Below are positions 1-5,234 of a stretch of 5,234 bases of DNA, in pieces. Under the pieces are notes generated by a model that saw only the letters and a program-made list of their open reading frames with translations, made no database searches and was not told where the DNA came from. Both the position numbers and the translations under genes were made by a program. The stretch spans positions 1-5,234 of the forward strand of contig JACDAO010000736.1 of NCBI GenBank assembly GCA_013695405.1, given 5' to 3'. The DNA is from Acidobacteriota bacterium (GTDB lineage: Bacteria > Acidobacteriota > Vicinamibacteria > Vicinamibacterales > Vicinamibacteraceae). Numbering within the stretch: position 1 is the first letter of the stretch; the number at the start of each line of letters is the position of its first letter.

Positions 1-2858
1 AGGTAGAGGTACACCACCGGCGTCGTGTACAGCGTCAGCACCTGACTCACTGCCAGGCCGCCGACGATCGCGATACCGAGCGGCTGCCGCAACTCGGCAC
101 CTTCACCGGTGCCGAGCATCAGCGGCAACGCCCCGAGCAGCGCTACCAGGCTGAATTCGGTCTCGAGCAGCAGCAGCGCCAGCAGCGCGCCGACGCCCGC
201 CGAGGGCAGGGTCGAGAGAATCGTCAACGGGTGCAGGTAGCTCTCGTACAGCACGCCGAGCACGATGTAGACGACCAGCAGTGTTCCCAGGATCGCGATC
301 GGCTGGTTGCCCTGCATGCTCTGGAACAAGCTGGCGTTGCCCTGCAGCCTGCCCTGGATCGAGGTCGGCAGGGTGAGCACCGACACGGCCCGGTTGATCG
401 CGACTTCGGCCTGGCTCAGGCTGACACCCGGCGCCAGTTCGAAGGAGACGTTGGTCGAGGCAAACTGGTCGTTACGGGCGATCCGGTCGTCGGCCGAGGT
501 GCGTGTGTACTTGCTGAAGGCCGACAGCGGCACCCGCCCGCCGGCGGTGACGACATAGACCTGGTTGAGCGCCTCTGGCCCCTGGGCGAACTGCGGCGCC
601 ACTTCCATCACCACCCGGTACTGGTTCATCGAGTTGTAGATGGTCGAGACCTGCCGCTGTCCGAAGGCGTTGTTGAGCGCCTGGGTGACGGTCGCCATCT
701 CGATGCCGAGCTGACGCGCCGCCTCGCGATCGACCTCCAGGGTGATCTGCTGGCTCGACACCAGCTCGTCTTCGATGCCGGTAAGCTCCGGCAGCGTCTG
801 CAGTGCGTCGCGCACGCGCTGGCCCCAGGTCCGCAGCTCGGCGAGATTGTCGGAGCGCAGCGTGTACTGGTACGAGCCGCCGCCGAACCCGCCACCGAAG
901 CGGATGTCCTGATCGACGTAGAGGTACATCCGTGCGCCAGGGACCTTCGGCAGCGTCCGCCGGATCCGCTCGGCCACGACCTGCCCCGAGACCCGCCGCT
1001 CCTCGAGCGGCTTGAGCCGCACGAAGATCTGCGCGTTGTTGATGCCCCGGCCGCCGCCGATGAAGCCGGCGATGCTCTCCACCGCCGGATCGCGGAGCAT
1101 CGCCTCGCGGAACGCTTCGATCTTCGGCTGCATGATCTGGAACGACATGCCGTCGTCGCCGCGGATGAAGCCGCCCAGCTGACCGGTGTCCTGCTGCGGC
1201 AGGAAGCTCTTCGGCGCGTTGCGGTACAGATGCACGTTGAGCGCGGCCACCCCGATGAAGATCATCAACACGATCGGCGAATGGTGCAGGGCCCAGCCGA
1301 GGGTCCGGCCGTAGCCGCGCCGCAGCCACGAGAACGCGCCGTCGCTGATCGCCTGCAGGCGCCCCGGCCGGCTGTCGCCGCGGGCCACCAGCCAGCGCGC
1401 GCACAGCATCGGCGTCAGCGTCAGCGACACCACCAGCGAGATCAGGATCGCCGAGACCAGCGTGATCGAGAACTCACGGAACAGCCGCTCGACGATGCCG
1501 CCCATGAACAGGATCGAGACGAACACCGCGACGATCGACAGGTTCATCGACAGCAGCGTGAAGCCCACCTCCTTGGCGCCGGTCAGTGCCGCCTCGAGCG
1601 GCGCCACCCCCTCCTCGACGTGTCGCGAGATGTTCTCGAGCACGACGATCGCATCGTCCACGACCAGGCCGGTGGCGACAATCAGGGCCATCAGCGACAG
1701 GTTGTTGAGCGAGAAGCCCCACAGGTACATCACCGCGCAGCTGCCGACCAGCGCCACGGGCACCGCGGTCACCGGGATCATCGCGGCGCGGAAGTTGGCC
1801 AGGAACAGCAGCACGACCAGGATCACCAGGCCGACCGCGATCAGCAGCGTCCGCTGCGCCTCGCCCAGCGTCGCGCGAATTGTCGGCGACCGGTCACTGG
1901 CGACGTCGAGCGAGACCCCCGCGGGCAGGAAGGCGCGCAACGCCGGCAACTGCGCCTGCACGCCATCGACGGTGGCGATGATGTTGGCCTGTGCCTGGCG
2001 GCTGACAACCAGCAGCACCGCGTCCTTCTTGTTGAAGAAGCCGGCGTTGTAGCGGTCCTCGATGCCGTCGTAGACCCGGGCGACGTCGGTCAGCCGCACC
2101 GGTGCGCCGTTGCGATAGGTGATCACCAGCGGCTGGTAGTCGGACGCCTTGGTGAGCTGGTCGCTGGCCTGAATCTGCCAGTGCCGGCTGTCGTCCTCGA
2201 TCATGCCCTTCGGCCGGAGCAGGTTGGCGCTGCTGATCGCCTGGCGGACCTCGTCGAGGGTGATGCCGTACTGGGTCAGGGCCTGCGGCTGCAGCTCGAC
2301 ACGGACCGCGGGCAGCGACCCGCCGCCTACCGTCACGTCGCCGACGCCGGTGACCTGGGCGACTTTCTGCGCCAGGACGGTCGAGGCCAGGTCGTACAAC
2401 TGACTGGTCGTCGCCGTATCGGAGGTCAGCGCCAGCAGCATGATCGGCGCCTGCGACGGGTTGATCTTGCGGTAGCTGGGCATCCCCGGCAACGCGCTCG
2501 GCAGCAACGACCTGGACGCGTTGATTGCCGCCTGGACTTCGCGGGCCGCGCTGTCGATGTTCTTGCCGAGGTCGAACTGGATGCTGATCCGGGTCGATCC
2601 CTGCGAGCTCTGCGAGCTCAGTTCGTTGACCCCGGCGATCGTCCCGAGCGCACGTTCCAGTGGCGTCGCCACGGTTGAGGCCATCGTCTCGGGGCTCGCG
2701 CCGGGCAGCGACGCCGACACGAAGATGGCCGGGAAGTCCACCTGCGGCAGCGGCGAGACCGGCAGCAGCAGGTAACCCAGCGCCCCGACCATCACGACCG
2801 AGACGCTCAAGAGCGTCGTCGCGACCGGGCGATTGATGAACGGCGAGGAGAGACTCAT
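1..2858 (-). CDS. mdtC: MdtC/MuxC-like RND multidrug efflux transporter subunit with apparent internal in-frame deletion; 3' end outside window
   Basis: Second RND subunit of the pump. The start is ATG at 2858-2856, giving [17 protein letters not shown], the usual family N-terminus; it overlaps the upstream stop and has a GGAGG ten bases before it. The frame is open for 952 codons to the left edge. Seen in order: helix 1 (about 12-31), [19 protein letters not shown], the first porter half ([31 protein letters not shown]), helices 2-6 (about 336-486) with [11 protein letters not shown] (Asp401/Asp402), [13 protein letters not shown], helix 7 (about 522-541), the second porter half ([35 protein letters not shown]), helix 8 (about 853-871) and helix 9 (about 876-897). 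Helix 10 then begins (FSLVAL) but passes directly into the end of helix 11 (LGALPLML) near residues 906-909. About 55 residues are missing, including the relay Lys, Arg and Thr. Helix 12 ([20 protein letters not shown]) follows normally. The family is usually about 1,025 residues. The gene identity is secure; whether the product pumps is doubtful. Confidence 0.92.
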   Translation of the reverse strand, partial: MSLSSPFINRPVATTLLSVSVVMVGALGYLLLPVSPLPQVDFPAIFVSASLPGASPETMASTVATPLERALGTIAGVNELSSQSSQGSTRISIQFDLGKNIDSAAREVQAAINASRSLLPSALPGMPSYRKINPSQAPIMLLALTSDTATTSQLYDLASTVLAQKVAQVTGVGDVTVGGGSLPAVRVELQPQALTQYGITLDEVRQAISSANLLRPKGMIEDDSRHWQIQASDQLTKASDYQPLVITYRNGAPVRLTDVARVYDGIEDRYNAGFFNKKDAVLLVVSRQAQANIIATVDGVQAQLPALRAFLPAGVSLDVASDRSPTIRATLGEAQRTLLIAVGLVILVVLLFLANFRAAMIPVTAVPVALVGSCAVMYLWGFSLNNLSLMALIVATGLVVDDAIVVLENISRHVEEGVAPLEAALTGAKEVGFTLLSMNLSIVAVFVSILFMGGIVERLFREFSITLVSAILISLVVSLTLTPMLCARWLVARGDSRPGRLQAISDGAFSWLRRGYGRTLGWALHHSPIVLMIFIGVAALNVHLYRNAPKSFLPQQDTGQLGGFIRGDDGMSFQIMQPKIEAFREAMLRDPAVESIAGFIGGGRGINNAQIFVRLKPLEERRVSGQVVAERIRRTLPKVPGARMYLYVDQDIRFGGGFGGGSYQYTLRSDNLAELRTWGQRVRDALQTLPELTGIEDELVSSQQITLEVDREAARQLGIEMATVTQALNNAFGQRQVSTIYNSMNQYRVVMEVAPQFAQGPEALNQVYVVTAGGRVPLSAFSKYTRTSADDRIARNDQFASTNVSFELAPGVSLSQAEVAINRAVSVLTLPTSIQGRLQGNASLFQSMQGNQPIAILGTLLVVYIVLGVLYESYLHPLTILSTLPSAGVGALLALLLLETEFSLVALLGALPLMLGTGEGAELRQPLGIAIVGGLAVSQVLTLYTTPVVYLY
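135..143 (-). other. Junction of an apparent 165-bp in-frame deletion in the mdtC-like gene
   Basis: The coding strand here reads Ala-Leu-Leu (residues 906-908). Residues before it (TEFSLVAL) match the start of helix 10 in the neighbouring gene (TDLSLIAV). Residues after it (GALPLML) match the end of helix 11. In the MdtB-like gene these two points are separated by the 56 codons at 3056-3223. Here one residue stands in that place, so 55 codons, or 165 bases, are absent and the frame is kept. At the DNA level the left flank (GGCAACGCCCCGAGCAG) tracks the paralogue's helix 11 end, and the right flank (ATCAGGCTGA in the paralogue, ACCAGGCTGA here) tracks its helix 10 start. The missing stretch is clear from alignment; its origin (real deletion or misassembly) is not. 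Confidence 0.85.
171..224. repeat. Paralogue-shared near-identical segment, copy 1 (in the mdtC-like gene)
   Basis: This stretch encodes the end of helix 8-9 linker and helix 9 ([19 protein letters not shown]). It shares two exact blocks with 3257-3310: 171-191 equals 3257-3277 (21 bases) and 205-224 equals 3291-3310 (20 bases), with the same spacing. The identity follows from the two genes being paralogues with a strongly conserved helix 9. The pair are direct repeats about 3,086 bases apart, so they could support recombination between the genes or confuse short-read assembly. Confidence 0.85.
2601..2618. repeat. Perfect 9-bp tandem duplication (CTGCGAGCT twice) inside the mdtC-like gene
   Basis: Two adjacent copies of CTGCGAGCT encode the serine/glutamine run SSQSSQ in the first porter half (near residues 81-86). 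The family carries a serine-rich run of the same length here (SSSSLGSTRI in E. coli MdtC as I recall it), so this is unlikely to be a recent insertion. Confidence 0.8.
2855..2858 (-). other. ATGA stop/start overlap between the mdtB-like and mdtC-like genes
   Basis: The TGA of the MdtB-like gene (2857-2855) shares two bases with the ATG of the MdtC-like gene (2858-2856). Four-base overlaps of this kind usually mark translational coupling in one operon. That fits two subunits that must be made in a fixed ratio for a mixed trimer. Confidence 0.9.
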
Positions 2859-5234
2859 GCGGTGGCGTCCTCCACGGCCAGCGCCGGGCGTTCGGCGCGC
2901 CAGCCGCGCCCGAGTCGGTCGAAGAACAGGTAGATCACCGGCGTCGTGAACAGCGTCAGCACCTGGCTGACCAGCAACCCGCCGACCATCACCAGCCCGA
3001 GCGGCTGGCGCATCTCGGCCCCCGAGCCCGACGACAGCATCAGCGGCAAGGCCCCGAACAGGGCCGCCAGCGTGGTCATCAGGATCGGCCGGAAGCGCAA
3101 CAGCGCCGCCTGGTAGATCGCGTCGCGCGGACTCAGGCCGTCGGTACGTTCGGCGTCGAGGGCGAAGTCGATCATCATGATCGCGTTCTTCTTGACGATG
3201 CCGATCAGCAGGATGATGCCGATCACGGCAATCAGGCTGAGGTCGGTGTCGGTGATCAGCAGCGCCAGCAGCGCGCCCACGCCGGCCGACGGCAGGGTCG
3301 AGAGAATCGTGATCGGGTGGATGTAGCTCTCGTAGAGCACACCGAGGACGACGTACATCGTGACGATCGCTGCCAACACCAGCAGCAGTGTGCTGTCGAG
3401 CGAGGTGCGGAACGCCGCTGCCGCGCCCTGGAACGTCGTCTGGATGCTGGGCGGCATGCCGACGTCGCGCTGGGCCTGCTCGATCGCCTCGACGCCTTTG
3501 CCGAGCGAGGCCCCGGGCGCCAGGTTGAACGACATCGTCACGGCCGGAAACTGGCCGGCGTGATTGACCACCAGCGGCGTGTTGCGCTCCTCGATGGTGG
3601 CGATGTTGGAGAGCGGCACCTGCCGACCATCACCGGTGGCCACGTACACCTGGCCGAGCGCGTCGGGGCCGATCTGGAAGCGCGGCGCCACCTCGAGCAC
3701 CACGCGGTACTGGTTGGCCTGGGTGTAGATCGTCGAGATCAGCCGCTGGCCGAAGGCGTCGTACAGCGCGTCGTCGATCGCGTCGACGCGGATCCCGAGC
3801 CGGCTGGCGGCGTCACGATCGATGTCGAGGAACGCCTGCAGTCCGCGATCCTGCAGGTCGCTGGCCACGTCGGCCAGCGCCGGGGCCTGCTGCATGCGCG
3901 CCAGCAGCCGGGGCACCCACAGGCCGAGCCGGGCGGCGTCCGGGTCTTCGAGCGTGAACTGGAACTGGGTGCGGCTGACGCGATCCTCGATCGTCAGGTC
4001 CTGCACCGGCTGGAAATACAGCGAGATGCCTGGCACCCGCGCCGCCCGTTCGCGCAGCGTCGCGATAATCTCCGTCGCGGTGCGCGAGCGCTCGCTTCGC
4101 GGAGTCAGGGTCACCAGCATGCGGCCGCTGTTGAGGGTGGCGTTGGCGCCGTCGACCCCGATGAACGACGACAGGCCCTGGACGTCCGGCTCTTCCAGGA
4201 TGGCTCGGGCCGCGGCGCGCTGCCGTTCGGCCATGGCCGCGAATGACACCGACTGCGGGGCTTCGGTGATCACCTGGATTGCGCCGGTGTCCTGCACCGG
4301 GAAGAAACCCTTGGGCACCATTAGGTACAACCACACCGTCAGGGCCATCGTCCCGACCGCCACCAGCAGCGTGACCGTCTCGTAACGCAGCGCGACCGTC
4401 AGCAGGCGTCCGTAGGCGGCAATCATGCGGTCGAAGAAGCGGCCAGTCATGTGGAACAGCCGCCCGTGCTGCTCGGACGCCTCGGACTTGAGCAGCCGCG
4501 CGCACATCATCGGCGTCAGGGTCAGTGACACTACCAGCGAGATCAGGATCGACACCGCCAGCGTGATCGCGAACTCACGGAACAGGCGGCCGACCACGTC
4601 GGCCATGAACAGCAGAGGGATCAGCACGGCGATCAGCGAGACGGTCAGCGAGACTAGCGTGAAGCCGATCTGGCGGGCGCCCTCCAGCACTGCCTCCATC
4701 GGCGTCGCGCCCTGCTCGAGGTAGCGCGCGATGTTCTCCACCATCACGATCGCGTCGTCGACCACGAACCCGGTCGCGATGGTCAGCGCCATCAGCGTCA
4801 GGTTGTTGATCGAGAAGCCGGCCAGATACATGATCCCGAACGTCCCGATCAGCGACAGCGGCACCACCACGCTGGGGATGATCGTGGCCGGGATGTTCCT
4901 GAGGAACACGAACGTCACCAGCACCACCAGGCCGACCGCGAACATCAGCTCGTGCTGTACGTCGCGGACCGACGCGCGGATGGTGTCGGTGCGATCGCTG
5001 AGCACCGCCACCGACAGCGTCGAGGGCAGGCTCGCGGTCAGCTGCGGCATCAGCGCGGTCACCCGATCGACGACGTCGATGACGTTGGCGCCAGGCTGGC
5101 GCTGGACGTTGACCTGGACCGCGGGCAGGTCGTCGGCCCAGGCCGCGAGGCGGGTGTTCTCCGTGCCGTCGACCACCTCGGCGACATCGGACAACCGCAG
5201 CGGCGCGCCGCCGCTGTAGGCCACGATCAGGTTG
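2855..5234 (-). CDS. mdtB: MdtB/MuxB-like RND multidrug efflux transporter subunit, 5' end outside window
   Basis: Inner-membrane RND (resistance-nodulation-division) transporter subunit, expected to exchange protons for drugs within a mixed trimer with the MdtC-like product downstream. The window holds 792 codons plus the TGA. The first roughly 240-250 residues, including helix 1, lie beyond the right edge. Visible in order: end of the first porter half ([12 protein letters not shown]), helices 2-6 with the double aspartate [11 protein letters not shown] (DD at 4754-4759), [13 protein letters not shown], helix 7 followed by [11 protein letters not shown], the second porter half ([38 protein letters not shown]), and helices 8-12. 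Helices 10-11 carry [15 protein letters not shown] (Lys at 3188-3190), RFRPILMTT (Arg at 3095-3097, Thr at 3074-3076) and GALPLML, so the proton-relay set is complete. It ends with a short polar tail. The B assignment rests on gene order and on close resemblance to E. coli MdtB as I remember it; MuxB is the Pseudomonas name. The GTG at 5224 is an internal valine codon, not the start. Confidence 0.93.
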   Translation of the reverse strand, partial: NLIVAYSGGAPLRLSDVAEVVDGTENTRLAAWADDLPAVQVNVQRQPGANVIDVVDRVTALMPQLTASLPSTLSVAVLSDRTDTIRASVRDVQHELMFAVGLVVLVTFVFLRNIPATIIPSVVVPLSLIGTFGIMYLAGFSINNLTLMALTIATGFVVDDAIVMVENIARYLEQGATPMEAVLEGARQIGFTLVSLTVSLIAVLIPLLFMADVVGRLFREFAITLAVSILISLVVSLTLTPMMCARLLKSEASEQHGRLFHMTGRFFDRMIAAYGRLLTVALRYETVTLLVAVGTMALTVWLYLMVPKGFFPVQDTGAIQVITEAPQSVSFAAMAERQRAAARAILEEPDVQGLSSFIGVDGANATLNSGRMLVTLTPRSERSRTATEIIATLRERAARVPGISLYFQPVQDLTIEDRVSRTQFQFTLEDPDAARLGLWVPRLLARMQQAPALADVASDLQDRGLQAFLDIDRDAASRLGIRVDAIDDALYDAFGQRLISTIYTQANQYRVVLEVAPRFQIGPDALGQVYVATGDGRQVPLSNIATIEERNTPLVVNHAGQFPAVTMSFNLAPGASLGKGVEAIEQAQRDVGMPPSIQTTFQGAAAAFRTSLDSTLLLVLAAIVTMYVVLGVLYESYIHPITILSTLPSAGVGALLALLITDTDLSLIAVIGIILLIGIVKKNAIMMIDFALDAERTDGLSPRDAIYQAALLRFRPILMTTLAALFGALPLMLSSGSGAEMRQPLGLVMVGGLLVSQVLTLFTTPVIYLFFDRLGRGWRAERPALAVEDATA
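2869..2873 (-). promoter_or_regulatory. Shine-Dalgarno site for the mdtC-like gene
   Basis: The coding strand reads GGAGG, followed by ten bases and then the ATG at 2858. The site lies inside the last codons of the MdtB-like gene (VEDATA). It supports the ATG at 2858 as the start and fits translation coupled to the upstream gene. Confidence 0.7.
3257..3310. repeat. Paralogue-shared near-identical segment, copy 2 (in the mdtB-like gene)
   Basis: Partner of the segment at 171-224, in the same orientation and at the equivalent place in the MdtB-like gene (helix 9). Exact blocks of 21 and 20 bases are kept with the same spacing. I saw no sign of a mobile element; this is ancestral gene duplication plus conservation or local gene conversion. 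Confidence 0.85.

Noticed and set aside
472..1404. Minus-strand open frame of 310 codons within the mdtC-like region
   Set aside because: It is out of frame with the RND reading frame, which translates into recognisable family sequence throughout. The product is Arg/Ala/Gly-rich low-complexity sequence.
1440..1640. Ser for Pro and Glu for Gly in the helix 5-6 region of the MdtC-like protein ([21 protein letters not shown] region)
   Set aside because: I considered it as loss of conserved residues, but I recall this variant as normal for a subset of MdtC/MuxC proteins, so I did not report it as damage.
231..2678. Very long plus-strand open frame (815 codons)
   Set aside because: It lies exactly opposite the mdtC-like gene in the same codon register. 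Its product is rich in His, Asp, Gln and Arg with no recognisable domain. A similar product ([10 protein letters not shown] here, [10 protein letters not shown] there) arises opposite the paralogue, as expected for the complement of conserved RND codons in high-GC DNA.
1..2858. Possible frameshift or pseudogene, because no closed minus-strand frame covers this region
   Set aside because: Codon-by-codon translation from 2858 to 3 shows one uninterrupted frame. The stop codon is simply outside the window. The only lesion seen is the in-frame gap near 135-143.
3317..4246. Plus-strand open frame of 309 codons opposite the mdtB-like gene
   Set aside because: It is the equivalent antisense shadow in the same register; its resemblance to the 231-2678 frame comes from paralogy of the real genes, not from a shared antisense gene.
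3813..4505. Minus-strand open frame of 230 codons within the mdtB-like region
   Set aside because: It is an out-of-frame shadow of the mdtB-like gene with Arg/Ala/Gly/Pro-rich sequence and no domain.
4731..5219. Plus-strand open frame of 162 codons near the right edge
   Set aside because: It lies opposite the well-conserved helix 2-4 region of the mdtB-like gene; the Ser/Thr-rich product has no features of its own.
5222..5224. GTG as a start codon of the mdtB-like gene
   Set aside because: The frame continues upstream to the window edge with family sequence (NLIV before [14 protein letters not shown]), so this is an internal valine.

Overview
The window holds parts of two adjacent, same-direction genes on the minus strand and nothing else that I can support. 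They encode the paired inner-membrane transporter subunits of an MdtBC/MuxBC-type RND multidrug efflux pump. Strong G/C bias at third codon positions and the family type suggest a high-GC Gram-negative bacterium, probably a proteobacterium. I cannot place it more precisely. No intergenic stretch is present: coding sequence covers the window from edge to edge.

Layout, in transcription order (right to left). Positions 5234 to 2855 carry an MdtB-like subunit whose first roughly 240-250 codons lie beyond the right edge; its C-terminus is complete. Its TGA overlaps the ATG of the next gene (ATGA at 2858-2855). Positions 2858 to 1 carry an MdtC-like subunit with a complete N-terminus; it runs off the left edge about 20 codons before the usual end of the family. 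I translated this second frame codon by codon across its whole length. It is open, with no stop and no frameshift, but it has no stop codon inside the window.

The two proteins are paralogues expected to assemble together in the inner membrane as a proton-driven mixed trimer. A periplasmic adaptor (MdtA/MuxA type) and an outer-membrane channel (TolC/OpmB type) would be encoded elsewhere, the adaptor most likely just right of the window.

The one notable anomaly is in the MdtC-like gene. Around positions 135-143 the reading frame jumps from the start of transmembrane helix 10 straight to the end of helix 11. About 55 codons present in the neighbouring MdtB-like gene, and in the family generally, are absent in frame. 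The missing part includes the conserved lysine, arginine and threonine of the RND proton relay. It is either a genuine in-frame internal deletion or an assembly error; the sequence alone cannot decide. I found no RNA gene, mobile element, CRISPR array or separate new system.
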